Shown: positions 35,289 through 47,731, numbered from the stretch's first letter. The stretch is DNA of 64,000 nucleotides from Pseudomonas sp. Irchel 3E20 (GCF_900187645.1 NZ_FYEE01000004.1:62001-126000), one strand, 5' to 3'. A program made the numbers and translations. Notes: generated from the sequence alone by a model not told the origin.

Positions 35289-35794
35289 CGGTCAATCTCC
35301 TTAAGGGCGGGTTGCAGCGCGCGGCCGCTGATAACGCTATTGGGGTGTGCGTGCAGCACATCGAATTCGCTGAGGGGGCGGGCGGCGGCGTCGCGGGCTT
35401 TGACCAACAGCCATTGCTCGCTGCTGCCGGGCAGACCGGTGCGGTAGAGGCGCCATTGGCCGGTCAACTTGAGGCCATGCAGGGTGAAGCGCAGTTGGCC
35501 TTGGGCGTAGGCGGTGAAGGGGTCGCCCTCGGGCTGCCAAGTGCCACGGTCCCAGACGATCACATCGCCGGCGCCGTACTGTCCGGGGGCGATGCGGCCT
35601 TCGAAATCGGCATAACCCAGGTCGTGGTCAGGCACCTGTACCGCTAGCCGGCGCACGGTGGGGTCCAGGGCGGGGCCCTTGGGGATCGCCCAACTCTTGA
35701 GCGTACCGCCCAGCTCCAGGCGCAAGTCGTAATGCAACTGGCGGGCGCCGTGTTTCTGGATGCAGTAACGCAGCCTTTGCGCAGGGGTAGACAT
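35285..35794 (-). CDS. Stand-alone LigD-type 3'-phosphoesterase domain protein
   Basis: A 169-residue protein equal to the N-terminal phosphoesterase module of bacterial ligase D, with no ligase or polymerase domain. Catalytic residues visible by family comparison are H15, H21, D23 (HGARQLHYDLRLE) and H57 (VPDHDLGY). It would trim 3' ribonucleotide or phosphate ends in end-joining repair. It heads the five-gene overlapping operon, which is otherwise metabolic. AlgU-like promoter just upstream. Confidence 0.87.
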   Translation of the reverse strand: MSTPAQRLRYCIQKHGARQLHYDLRLELGGTLKSWAIPKGPALDPTVRRLAVQVPDHDLGYADFEGRIAPGQYGAGDVIVWDRGTWQPEGDPFTAYAQGQLRFTLHGLKLTGQWRLYRTGLPGSSEQWLLVKARDAAARPLSEFDVLHAHPNSVISGRALQPALKEIDR

Positions 35795-36095
35795 GAAAGA
35801 CCTCGATGATGGACACGGCTCTTAAGCTCTGTGAGACGTGGCCGTTAGCGGAGTTCAATCGGATTCGTAGCAAGCGAGCCTGCCTGCGCAAGGGGGCATA
35901 GCGGTCGTCAAAAAGTCCAGGCGCCGCATTGCTGGAACGGGCGCTGCGCACCCAGCGCCGGCGAGCCCGCTTGCTACAGCAGGTGAAGCAGAGGGGCAGG
36001 ATTTTTTCTGAACTAGTGCCGTTGCCCATGCACCTAAATGTCGTGAGCCTAAATTGTGCACATTGTGTTGTTTTCTGACCTTTTGGAGGGACGAC
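35795..36095. other. Intergenic region, LigD-type operon / DUF1652
   Basis: 301 bases without a gene. It holds an AlgU-like site for the minus-strand operon (35830-35856) and a degenerate REP-like stretch (about 35868-35975, gagcctgcctgcgc, then gagcccgcttgc). An AT-rich stretch with tgtgcaca (about 36055-36062) precedes the DUF1652 gene. Confidence 0.5.
35830..35856 (-). promoter_or_regulatory. AlgU-like promoter of the LigD-type operon (candidate)
   Basis: On the minus strand: GAACTC, 16 bases, TCACA, ending 36 bases before the ATG at 35794. Five of six -35 bases match the AlgU consensus. Confidence 0.38.
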
Positions 36096-36368
36096 ATGAC
36101 CCACCCTGGAATTTCCCAGTTGGAGTTGCGGCAAATCATCGAGTCGGCTTTTTTGCCCCAGCGTTGTGTGTGCACGTCGCCGGATAACCGCTCGTTCACA
36201 GTGCAGTTTTATGCCGAGGACGGCCATAGCGTGGTGTTGACGGTGACGGGGATTGCCATTGATTCATTAACCAGCCAACAGGCGCTGGCCGCGTTGGTGG
36301 CGGATTTACGCATGGATTTGAGCCAGCGCTCGGGCGATGAGGCGGGTATGCCGCTGCGCAGTCTTTAG
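36096..36368 (+). CDS. DUF1652-family small protein
   Basis: A 90-residue cytosolic protein matching the Pseudomonas DUF1652 family pattern: LELRQIIESAFLPQRCVCT at the start, VVLTVTGIAIDSLTS in the middle and ALVADLRMDL at the end. Function unknown. Start at ATG 36096 with tggagg upstream; an in-frame upstream ATG lacks a ribosome site. Confidence 0.85.
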   Translation: MTHPGISQLELRQIIESAFLPQRCVCTSPDNRSFTVQFYAEDGHSVVLTVTGIAIDSLTSQQALAALVADLRMDLSQRSGDEAGMPLRSL

Positions 36369-36374
36369 CGCTGC

Positions 36375-36440
36375 CCTGTGGGAGCTAAGCCTGCTCGCGA
36401 TGGCGATCTCAAGACCGCCATCGCTGGCACGCCAGGCGCC
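36375..36440. repeat. REP pair
   Basis: ctgtgggagctaagcctgct and the reverse gccatcgctggcacgccagg at the end of convergent genes; degenerate Pseudomonas REP doublet. Confidence 0.6.
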
Positions 36441-36643
36441 TACGGCTCCAAGCACCGCTTGCGCCGCTGGCGCAACTCCACCACTTGCCCCGCCGCCGCT
36501 GGCTCTTCCAACAACGCCGCCAACACGTGCAGCTGCCCGTTAAGCCATTTGATCGAACCTTGCGGGTTGCCAATGTCGAACGGCATCTTGCCGCTGGCAA
36601 TCAGGGCCATCGCCAGTTGCCAGGCTTTGCTCTGGGCATCCAT
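36440..36643 (-). CDS. Small conserved-type hypothetical protein
   Basis: A 67-residue soluble protein, not recognised. It begins MDAQSKAWQLAMALI and contains IKWLNGQLHVLAALLEEP. Start chosen at 36643 because aggagg lies seven bases upstream. It follows the 94-residue gene by one base, so the two form a small operon. The strong ribosome site and codon use like neighbours argue it is real. Confidence 0.65.
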   Translation of the reverse strand: MDAQSKAWQLAMALIASGKMPFDIGNPQGSIKWLNGQLHVLAALLEEPAAAGQVVELRQRRKRCLEP

Positions 36644-36644
36644 C

Positions 36645-36929
36645 TCAAGCCTCCTGTGCAACGGCGCTGCGTTCGCGCAGTTGCACGGCGCGCATGCGCG
36701 GCGATTGTTGGATGAGGCGCAAGTGGTCGATGGCTTCGGCGAACTTCAGGTCGGCCTTGCGCCGCAGCGCTTGGTAGTGGGCGAACGCCTCGGCGTCGAG
36801 CGTGGGCGCGTCCAGCAGGTCCAGGGCGCACTGGCTCAGGGCGTTGGCCTGGTGGAAGAGGCGGTGGTTCTGTTCCAGGGCAAAGGCCCGGCAGGTGGGG
36901 GTGGTGAACAGCGCGTCGTGGGCAAGCAT
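36645..36929 (-). CDS. Small conserved-type hypothetical protein
   Basis: A 94-residue helical protein (MLAHDALFTTPTCRAFALEQ), rich in Ala/Leu/Gln and probably a helical bundle. Not recognised. Strong aaggagg ribosome site upstream; no signal peptide. First gene of a two-gene minus-strand unit next to the trehalose cluster, a position typical of stress-block small proteins in Pseudomonas (inference). Confidence 0.65.
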   Translation of the reverse strand: MLAHDALFTTPTCRAFALEQNHRLFHQANALSQCALDLLDAPTLDAEAFAHYQALRRKADLKFAEAIDHLRLIQQSPRMRAVQLRERSAVAQEA

Positions 36930-37305
36930 TGCATCCTCCTTACCTTTTCAAGATCCCTTCGCGTGGCGGTGCCAGGGGCGCTTTGGGCGGTGAGTACCGG
37001 GCGTTCGGTGCCACGGTTAAAGCTGTGACTGCGGCGGCGCGGGGCGGACTGCAAAAATTAACCTGTGAAAATTGGTTCGGTTGGCGCGGAATTTTCGCTC
37101 AGTTGAATCGATTATTTCGATTGTTCGCCGGGCCCTGGCGCCATCCGGCCCTTGGCCTGCTAACTGCATCGCCAGGTTCCGCCTGGTCGGCCAAGGGCAA
37201 TTGCGCTGAACTTTTAACGTGCGTACCGGTTCGGAACTTAGGCGGGTCGGCCAGCGCCTGCATAACCCACCCAAAGCGCCTGCGGGCGTGAAGGAGCGAT
37301 GTTCG
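36930..37305. other. Intergenic region upstream of glgE
   Basis: 376 bases without a credible gene. It is AT-rich around 37055-37130 and contains an AlgU-like promoter at 37208-37235 for glgE. The minus-strand small-gene promoter should also lie here but no box was recognised. Confidence 0.6.
37208..37235 (+). promoter_or_regulatory. AlgU-like promoter of glgE
   Basis: gaactt (37208-37213, perfect -35), 17-base spacer, tcgga (37231-37235, 4/5 of TCTGA). Start codon is 70 bases downstream. Osmotic/envelope-stress control of trehalose genes by AlgU is established in P. aeruginosa. Confidence 0.5.
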
Positions 37306-39291
37306 ATGGCTGAAGATCAAGCACGTTTTGACCCCTTGTCCCTGTCCGAGGCCTTGTTGCTGCCGCGCATCGCTATCGAAAACGTGATGCCCACCCTGGA
37401 CGGCGGCCACTTCGCCGCCAAGGCCGTGGCCGGGCAGGAGGTGCAGGTGAGCGCCACGGTATTCGCCGACGGCCATGAACAATTGGCAGTGGTGGTGCGC
37501 TGGTGTGGGCCGGGCGCGGGGCCGTGGCAGGGCGCAGCCCTGACGGAGCTGGGCAATAACGCCTGGCAGGGTGGCTTTGCGGTCGGCGAGCCTGGGCTGT
37601 ACGGCTTTTATATAGAAGCCTGGATCGACCGTTACCTGAGCTTTTGCCATGAGTTGGAAAAAAAAGCCTTCGCCGGGGTGGCCGTGGATCTGGAGCTGCA
37701 AGAGGGGCGCGAACACCTGCGCCTGGCCCGGGAACGCAGCAGCGGCGAGGTGGCCGAGCAGTTGGCCAGCGTGCACCAGCGGCTCGGGCAGTCACCTGCC
37801 GATGAGCAAGTGGCCCTGCTGCTGCAACCGGCCACCCAAGCCCTGATGGCCCAGGCCGATGTGCAGGCGTACCTGAGCCGTAGCCCGCATTTCGCCTTGG
37901 ATGTAGAGCGCAAGCGGGCGCAGTTCGCCAGTTGGTATGAGCTGTTTCCCCGCTCCAGCACCGACGACGCCCGCCGCCACGGCACCTTCAACGACGTGCA
38001 GCAACGCTTGCCGATGATTCGTGATATGGGCTTCGATGTGCTGTATTTTCCGCCCATCCACCCCATCGGCCGCCTTCACCGCAAAGGCCCGAACAACGCC
38101 CTCACGGCCGGCCCCGACGACCCCGGCAGCCCTTACGCCATTGGCAGCGCCGAGGGCGGGCACGAGGCGATCCACCCGCAACTGGGCAGCCGCGAGGATT
38201 TTCGCCGGTTGGTGGCCGCCGCCGCCGAGCATGGCCTGGAAATCGCCCTGGATTTCGCCATCCAGTGCTCCCAGGACCACCCCTGGCTTACCGAGCACCC
38301 GGGCTGGTTCAACTGGCGCCCGGACGGCAGCATCCGCTACGCCGAGAACCCGCCGAAAAAGTACCAGGACATCGTCAACGTCGACTTCTACGCCGCCGAC
38401 GCCGTTCCCGGCCTGTGGTTGGCCCTGCGCGACATCGTACTGGGCTGGGTGGCCGAAGGGGTCACGCTGTTTCGCGTCGACAACCCCCACACCAAGCCGC
38501 TGCCGTTCTGGCAATGGCTGATCGCCGATGTGCGCGCCCGCGAGCCGCAGGTGATCTTCCTCGCCGAGGCCTTCACCACACCGGCAATGATGGCGCGCCT
38601 GGGCAAGGTCGGTTATTCCCAGAGCTACACCTACTTCACCTGGCGCAACACCAAGGCCGAGTTGGCGGCGTACTTCGAAGAGCTCAACCAGTCGCCATGG
38701 CGCGAGTGCTACCGGCCGAACTTTTTCGTCAACACCCCGGACATCAACCCGTTTTTCCTGCATGACAGTGGCCGCGCCGGGTTCCTCATCCGCGCCGCGC
38801 TGGCAACCATGGGGTCGGGGCTGTGGGGCATGTACAGCGGTTTCGAGCTGTGCGAGGCGGCGCCGGTGCCGGGCAAGGAGGAATACCTGGACTCGGAGAA
38901 ATATCAGATCCGCCCCCGCGACTACAGTGCGCCGGGCAACATCATCGCCGAGATCGCCCAGCTCAACCGTATCCGCCGCCAGCACCCGGCGCTGCACACG
39001 CACCTGGGCCTGGAGCTGTTCAACGCCTGGAACGAGCAGATCCTGTATTTCGGCAAGCGCAGCCCCGACGGCAGCCACTACGTGCTGGTGGCCGTCAGCC
39101 TCGACCCGCACAACGCCCAGGAGGCGCATTTCGAGCTGCCGCTGTGGCGCCTGGGCCTGCCCGACGACGCCCACACCCGGGGCGTGGACCTGATGAACGG
39201 CCACACCTGGACCTGGTACGGCAAGACCCAGTGGATGCGCATCGAACCCTGGCACCAGCCGTTCGGTATCTGGCGCCTGGAAACCCTTTAG
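37306..39291 (+). CDS. glgE: Alpha-1,4-glucan:maltose-1-phosphate maltosyltransferase
   Basis: A 661-residue GH13_3 enzyme that extends alpha-glucan from maltose-1-phosphate. The N-terminal domain (1-190) precedes the barrel. Landmarks are FDVLYFPPIHPIGRLHRKG, nucleophile Asp in TLFRVDNPHTKPLPFW, acid Glu in VIFLAEAFT and the substrate loop NTPDINPFFLHDSG. Start at ATG 37306 after aaggag. Followed by treS-maltokinase, which supplies maltose-1-phosphate. Confidence 0.94.
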   Translation: MAEDQARFDPLSLSEALLLPRIAIENVMPTLDGGHFAAKAVAGQEVQVSATVFADGHEQLAVVVRWCGPGAGPWQGAALTELGNNAWQGGFAVGEPGLYGFYIEAWIDRYLSFCHELEKKAFAGVAVDLELQEGREHLRLARERSSGEVAEQLASVHQRLGQSPADEQVALLLQPATQALMAQADVQAYLSRSPHFALDVERKRAQFASWYELFPRSSTDDARRHGTFNDVQQRLPMIRDMGFDVLYFPPIHPIGRLHRKGPNNALTAGPDDPGSPYAIGSAEGGHEAIHPQLGSREDFRRLVAAAAEHGLEIALDFAIQCSQDHPWLTEHPGWFNWRPDGSIRYAENPPKKYQDIVNVDFYAADAVPGLWLALRDIVLGWVAEGVTLFRVDNPHTKPLPFWQWLIADVRAREPQVIFLAEAFTTPAMMARLGKVGYSQSYTYFTWRNTKAELAAYFEELNQSPWRECYRPNFFVNTPDINPFFLHDSGRAGFLIRAALATMGSGLWGMYSGFELCEAAPVPGKEEYLDSEKYQIRPRDYSAPGNIIAEIAQLNRIRRQHPALHTHLGLELFNAWNEQILYFGKRSPDGSHYVLVAVSLDPHNAQEAHFELPLWRLGLPDDAHTRGVDLMNGHTWTWYGKTQWMRIEPWHQPFGIWRLETL

Positions 39292-39336
39292 CCCTTCGCC
39301 CTCGCACGCTTTTTCCCCGACCAGCAGGAGTCTTTC

Positions 39337-42627
<3,291 letters not shown>

Positions 42628-42644
42628 GTTTGGGCTGCCCGACC

Positions 42645-42806
42645 CACCGCCATCGCGAGCAAGGCTCGCTCCCACGGGTTCTGCTGTGGCCAGTCCGCTG
42701 CCTTCCCTGTGGGAGCGGGCCTTGCCCGCGATGAGGCCAGTCCAGGCAATGCAGCTATCGCGGCTGGAATACCGCCATCGCGAACAGGGCTCGCTCCCAC
42801 GTCTGG
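42645..42806. repeat. Cluster of three REP elements
   Basis: Minus-oriented REP at about 42648-42675 (gccatcgcgagcaaggctcg), plus-oriented at 42709-42735 (tgtgggagcgggccttgccc), minus-oriented at 42773-42800. They lie between convergent treS and treY, where they may serve as a bidirectional transcript end. Confidence 0.75.
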
Positions 42807-42859
42807 TGTGGCCGGCCCGCTGCTCCTGCAGGGGAGGGGGTATTGGGGGCAGCGGTTAC

Positions 42860-45595
42860 TCAAACGGCGATCAACAGGTTCACCGGCATCTGCGTTAGCA
42901 CCTGGCTGACCGGCAAAAGCTCGCCTTGGGCTGTTAGGCGGGTGGCCCACAAGCCTTTCCAGCGCGAGTCCCGCAGGGCGGGCGGTAGGTGGATGCAGGT
43001 TTCGCCCCAACTCGCCGGCGGGATGTGGGGCTGATCGCCTAGCCACCCGGCCACCCAGCGTGGCACCACCACCAACGCCCATTGCCCTTGCCAGTGGCGG
43101 GCGAAGGCGACGATGTGTTCGGCGCGGGGGCCTTGCACCCTGAGAGGGTGGTAGTCGCCACGACGAAACAGTTCGCTGTAGTGCCGGCGCACACCCAGGC
43201 TTTGGGCGATCAGGGCCTGTTTGATGCCCCCGTCGCGCCAGTCGCGCAGCAGGGTGGTGATGTCCGCTGGCTGGGCGCTGGCCTGGCGACGCAGGGCGAA
43301 GTCCACTGGGCGGCGGTTGTCCGGGTCCACCAGGGAGAAATCCCAGCGCTCGTTACCCTGGTACAGGTCGGGCACGCCGGGGCAGGTGTTGCGCAACAGC
43401 ACCTGGGCCAGGCCATTGACGGCCCCGGCCGGGGCGATGGTCTCAACGGCGCGGGCCAGCGCCTGGCGCAGCGGCGCGCCTTGGGGGCTGTGGAGCAGGG
43501 CATCGAGAAAGTCCTGGCAGGCCTGTTCATAGTCGGGGTTGGGGGCGTTCCAACTGCTGTGCAGTTTGGCTTCGCGCAGGGCCTTGATCTGCCATTGGCC
43601 GAGGCGCTCGCGGTAAGCGGCCACGGCGCGGGTGTCGGCCAGGTCCAGCTGCAGCGGCCAACTGCCCAGCAGCGTCTGGTAAAGCATCAGCTCATCGCCG
43701 GGCGCCGGGCCCAGTTCCGTGCGCAGGGGCGCGGCCAGCGTGCGCCAGTGGGCCAGTTGCTCGGCGTACCAGTCGCTGCGTTCACTGAGCACCGCCAAGC
43801 GGGCGCGGGTGTCTTCGCCGCGCTTGTGGTCGTGGGTGGCGCTGGTGAGCAGGCTGTCGGGGAACTGGTGCAGGCGCTGCTGGCAGGCCTGGTGAAAATC
43901 CTCAATCGAGGCGCTGAAGCGCTCGCTGGTGAAGCCCACGTCATTGCGCGACAGCAGCACCGCCGAGCGATAGAACGCGGTGTCTTCCACAGCCTTAGCG
44001 GCGGTGGGCGCGGTCAGTTGGGCAAACCGCACGCAGGCATGGCGCAGCAGCTTGCGCGAGCGGCCGGCCGGGCGCTCGCGCCAGGGCTGGCCGCCGAGCC
44101 AGTGCTCCAGGTAATCGAGCACCGGCCAGTCGCCTTCGCCGAGGGTCTGGCGCGCACCGTCCAGGGCCTGCTGGAAGAAACGTTGATCCTGGGCGCTACG
44201 GCCACGGGCGCTGACGTAGGGGCGGTACACGGTGTAATGCACGATCAGCGCCTGCAACGCCCGGCGGATCGCGCCCAGGGTCAGGTCGCGGCTCATCAGG
44301 TCGTCCCGGGCCACTTGCAGCAGGGCTTGGGCCACGCTCTCGAAGTCGCCGCCGAGGCTGCCATTGAGCACCTGTTGGCGGGCCAGTTGCACTTCTTCGG
44401 CAAAATCCGCCGCTCGCCCGCTGTGCTCGCTCCAGAGGCGGGCCAGGGGTTCGGCGCCCGCCGGGTGGTGTTGCAGCAGCGATAACTGGTTCATGAACTC
44501 ATAACCGGTGGTGCCATCCACGCACCAATCCGCGGGTAGTTGTTCGTGGTCGCCAAGGATTTTTTCCACGTAGATCGGCACATGCCGCCCTGGCACCAGG
44601 GCATCGACGCGTCGGCGCAGTTTGCGGCAGTACCCGCGGGGGTCAGCGAGGCCGTCGATGTGGTCGATGCGCAGGCCATCGATCAAGCCTTCGCCGAGCA
44701 ACTGGAACAGCTTGGCGTGGGTGGCCTCGAACACCGCCGGGCGTTCTACCCGCAGGCCGCCCAGTTCGTTGATGTCGAAAAACCGCCGCCAGTTGATGTC
44801 ATCGGCGGCGGTGCGCCAACTGGCGAGGCGATAGTGCTGGCGTTCGAGCACGCGGTGCAGGCGCGCAAAGCCCTCGGGGGTGCGCGAATCGAAGCGTTGC
44901 AGGTGGCCGAGGATCGCCTCGGCGGCCGCCGGTGCGTGGGCGGCGTGGGCCAGTTCCTCGCGCAGTTGCGCGGCGCGGGCGTGGGCGTCGGGGTGCCCGG
45001 CCAGTGCCGCGAAAGCCTCGCCCAGGTGCGCCAGGGTGGCGGGTAACAGGGTGGGGTAGTCGTCGGGGCAGATGGGGAAGCGGTGCTGGTAATGGCTGAC
45101 ATAGAAACCGCCATTGGCGGGGTCGAAGCGCAGCACCACGTCCCCTTGCTGCAAGGCCACACCGTAGTCGCTGCCCAGGAAGGGCACGAGCAATTGGCCG
45201 GAGAGCAAGGGGTCGGGGGAGTGCCACTGGATATCGAAGAATTCACTGTAGGGGCTGCGCCGGCCCCACTCCAGCAGGTCGAGCCACCAGGGGTTATCGG
45301 CACCGCCGACCGCCATGTGGTTGGAGACGATGTCCAGCACCAGGCCCATTTCATGCTCGCGCAGGGCGGCAACGAGGCGGCGCAACGCCGCTTCGCCCCC
45401 CAGGCGCGGATCGACCCGGGTCGGGTCGACCACGTCGTAGCCGTGCATGGACCCGGCCCTGGCGCTGAGCAAGGGTGAGGCATACACATGGCTGATGCCC
45501 AGGTCGGCGAAGTAGGGCACCAGCGCGGTGGCGTCGTCGAGTTGGAAGCCTTCATGAAATTGCAGGCGCACGGTGGCGCGCAGGGGCGTGTTCAC
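42860..45595 (-). CDS. treY: Malto-oligosyltrehalose synthase
   Basis: A 911-residue GH13 enzyme that isomerises the reducing-end glucose of alpha-glucan to a trehalosyl unit. Landmarks are TVRLQFHEGFQLDDATALVP, SHVYASPLLSARAGSMHGYDV, nucleophile region GLRIDHIDGLADP and acid Glu in PIYVEKILG; C-terminal VPDLYQGNE is also typical. The start overlaps the treZ stop by four bases (ATGA), so the two are coupled and no malQ lies between them. Confidence 0.95.
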   Translation of the reverse strand: MNTPLRATVRLQFHEGFQLDDATALVPYFADLGISHVYASPLLSARAGSMHGYDVVDPTRVDPRLGGEAALRRLVAALREHEMGLVLDIVSNHMAVGGADNPWWLDLLEWGRRSPYSEFFDIQWHSPDPLLSGQLLVPFLGSDYGVALQQGDVVLRFDPANGGFYVSHYQHRFPICPDDYPTLLPATLAHLGEAFAALAGHPDAHARAAQLREELAHAAHAPAAAEAILGHLQRFDSRTPEGFARLHRVLERQHYRLASWRTAADDINWRRFFDINELGGLRVERPAVFEATHAKLFQLLGEGLIDGLRIDHIDGLADPRGYCRKLRRRVDALVPGRHVPIYVEKILGDHEQLPADWCVDGTTGYEFMNQLSLLQHHPAGAEPLARLWSEHSGRAADFAEEVQLARQQVLNGSLGGDFESVAQALLQVARDDLMSRDLTLGAIRRALQALIVHYTVYRPYVSARGRSAQDQRFFQQALDGARQTLGEGDWPVLDYLEHWLGGQPWRERPAGRSRKLLRHACVRFAQLTAPTAAKAVEDTAFYRSAVLLSRNDVGFTSERFSASIEDFHQACQQRLHQFPDSLLTSATHDHKRGEDTRARLAVLSERSDWYAEQLAHWRTLAAPLRTELGPAPGDELMLYQTLLGSWPLQLDLADTRAVAAYRERLGQWQIKALREAKLHSSWNAPNPDYEQACQDFLDALLHSPQGAPLRQALARAVETIAPAGAVNGLAQVLLRNTCPGVPDLYQGNERWDFSLVDPDNRRPVDFALRRQASAQPADITTLLRDWRDGGIKQALIAQSLGVRRHYSELFRRGDYHPLRVQGPRAEHIVAFARHWQGQWALVVVPRWVAGWLGDQPHIPPASWGETCIHLPPALRDSRWKGLWATRLTAQGELLPVSQVLTQMPVNLLIAV

Positions 45596-47382
45596 CAGGT
45601 GGGGTCCTCCGGTAGCGGGGCGGCAAGGGTGGCGATGGCGCTGTGGGCGGGCAACTGCGCCAAGGGCGGTTGCGCGGTGCTGTGGGCCAGCACTCGGGCA
45701 TGGGGGGCGCTGCGTCGGGTGACCGGCTCCACGCCCAGGTTAAGGTCGATTTGCAGCACGCTGCCGTCCCCCAGGCGCCAGCGCGCACTGACCGCGCCTG
45801 TGCCCAGTACCACCGCGCCCAGGGCCTGGGTGCCCGGCAGGTGCGGGGTCAGGTGCTGTTGGCGCACCTTGAGCAGGTGGTGGTGCCAGGCCAGCATGGC
45901 CTGTTGTTCGGCGCTGGCCGGCGCGCCGGGGCGCGACGCCTCGAACGTGGCACGGGCGTTGGGGTCGGGAATGGCGGCGCGGCGCTGAGGGTCGGCAAAG
46001 GCCGGGAACCCGGCGAACTCATTGCGCCGGCCGTCACGCACGGCGTCGGCCAGTTGCGCGTGGTGGTCGGTGAAAAACAGGAAGGGTTCGCTGGCGGCCC
46101 ACTCATCGCCCATGAACAGCAAAGGGATCATCGGCGAGAGCAGCAGCAACAGGGTCGCCGCCCGCAATGCCAGTGGCGGGCACAGCTGTGAGAGGCGCTC
46201 GCCGAGGGCGCGGTTGCCGACCTGGTCGTGGTTCTGCAAGAACAGTACGAAGGCGCTGGGGGGCAGGTGCCCACTGGGTTCGCCCCGGGGGCGGCCGTGA
46301 CGGTCGGGCTGGCCCTGGTAGGCGAAACCCTGGCTCAGGCAACGGGCCAGGTGTTCGGTGGGGCGTTCGGCAAAGTCGGCGTAGTAGGCCTCGGTTTCCC
46401 CGGTGAGCAGTACATGCAGGGCGTTGTGGCCATCGTCGTTCCATTGGCCGTCGAAGCTCAACGCTTGCAAGGCCGGGTCAAGCAGGCTGGCCTGGTTGAA
46501 TTCGTTTTCCAGGGTCAGCCACACCTGGCGCGCCGGGTCCAGGTGCTGGCGTACCTCGCGCGCCAAGTCGTGCAGGAAAGTGCTGTCGTCGATGGCATGC
46601 ACCGCGTCCAGGCGCAGGCCATCGAAGCGGTAGTCCTGCAGCCACATGCGCGCGTTATCGATGAAAAACTCGCGCACCGGGCCTTGCCGGTAGTCGATGG
46701 CCGCGCCCCAGGGGGTGTGTTTGTCCTCGCGGAAAAACGCCTTGGCGTACTGGCCCAGGTAATTGCCGTCGGGGCCAAAGTGGTTGTAGACCACATCCAG
46801 CAGCACCATCAGGCCATGGCCGTGGGCGGCGTCGATCAGGGCCTTGAGGTCGTCGGGGCTGCCGTAGGCGGCGTGGGGCGCGTAGAGCAACACGCCGTCG
46901 TAGCCCCAATTGCGGGTGCCGGGAAATTGCGCCAAAGGCATCAGCTCAATAGCGGTCACGCCCAACGCGGCCAGGCGCGGCAGGTGTTCCACCACCGCGC
47001 CATAGCCACCGAGGGCGCCGACATGCAGCTCGTAGATCACCGCTTCATGCCAGGGCCGCCCGCGCCACTGCGGGTGCTGCCAGCGGTAGGCGTCAGGGTC
47101 GATTACCAGGCTGTAGCCGTGTACATCCGTGGCCTGGGCGCGGGCGGCAGGGTCAGGCACGGGGTGTTGGTCGTCGATCACAAAGCGGTAGCGGCTGCCC
47201 ACACCCCAAGGTGCGTCCAGTTCATACCAGCCGTGGGCTGCGGGCAGCATCGGCAAGCGTTCGCCGCTGTCGCGTTGCAGGCTGACACTGCGGGCGTCGG
47301 GGGCCCAGAGGGCAAAACGGGTGTGGGTCGGGCTCAAGGGCCAGGCGCCATGGCGCGGGCCCTGGGGTGACCTTGATGGCAT
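45592..47382 (-). CDS. treZ: Malto-oligosyltrehalose trehalohydrolase
   Basis: A 596-residue GH13 hydrolase releasing trehalose from the TreY product. The N-terminal E-set domain (FALWAPDARSVSLQ) precedes the barrel, with YELHVG, nucleophile in GLRLDAVHAIDD, acid Glu in LTLENEFNQ and FMGDEWAASEPFLFFTDH. Ribosome site tggaggt precedes the ATG at 47382. It heads the treZ-treY operon. A weak AlgU-like site lies upstream. Confidence 0.94.
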   Translation of the reverse strand: MPSRSPQGPRHGAWPLSPTHTRFALWAPDARSVSLQRDSGERLPMLPAAHGWYELDAPWGVGSRYRFVIDDQHPVPDPAARAQATDVHGYSLVIDPDAYRWQHPQWRGRPWHEAVIYELHVGALGGYGAVVEHLPRLAALGVTAIELMPLAQFPGTRNWGYDGVLLYAPHAAYGSPDDLKALIDAAHGHGLMVLLDVVYNHFGPDGNYLGQYAKAFFREDKHTPWGAAIDYRQGPVREFFIDNARMWLQDYRFDGLRLDAVHAIDDSTFLHDLAREVRQHLDPARQVWLTLENEFNQASLLDPALQALSFDGQWNDDGHNALHVLLTGETEAYYADFAERPTEHLARCLSQGFAYQGQPDRHGRPRGEPSGHLPPSAFVLFLQNHDQVGNRALGERLSQLCPPLALRAATLLLLLSPMIPLLFMGDEWAASEPFLFFTDHHAQLADAVRDGRRNEFAGFPAFADPQRRAAIPDPNARATFEASRPGAPASAEQQAMLAWHHHLLKVRQQHLTPHLPGTQALGAVVLGTGAVSARWRLGDGSVLQIDLNLGVEPVTRRSAPHARVLAHSTAQPPLAQLPAHSAIATLAAPLPEDPTW

Positions 47383-47731
47383 GGGTCGATACCTCCAGGT
47401 CGCAAGGGGCGGGGCGCTTGCCCCGTACCTTTAACCTGACCCGGAGGCTTTTCAGAAGTTTCGAGTTTTTCGGGCGGCCTAACCCTAGGCAAGGCCTGCG
47501 GGGGGTGTGTTGGCAACGCAGCGTAAGCAAAACCCCAGGCAAGGGTGCCTACACCCTACGACCCACCCAGCCTTACACCCAAAGTGGCGCCCCCGGTCTT
47601 ACGCCGCTGTGGCCGCTCCACCCGCGCCAGGCCAAAGTAGCGGCCTTTCGCCGCCAAGGCAGCATGGGAGCCCCCTGCGGCCCTTCTGATAATTGCCTCC
47701 GACAACTCGTCCCCCGTTTGCGGAGCGCGCC
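47383..47731. other. Divergent region treZ / porin
   Basis: 349 bases without a gene. It contains a weak AlgU-like site on the minus strand (47435-47461), a short GC hairpin (47410-47425) in the treZ leader, and two near-identical 14-base direct repeats (aaccctaggcaagg at 47481, aaccccaggcaagg at 47531) exactly 50 bases apart, possibly regulator sites for the porin. Confidence 0.5.
47435..47461 (-). promoter_or_regulatory. AlgU-like promoter of treZ (candidate, weak)
   Basis: On the minus strand: AAACTT, 16 bases, TCAGG. Five of six -35 bases fit; the -10 is partial. About 53 bases before the treZ start. Confidence 0.28.
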
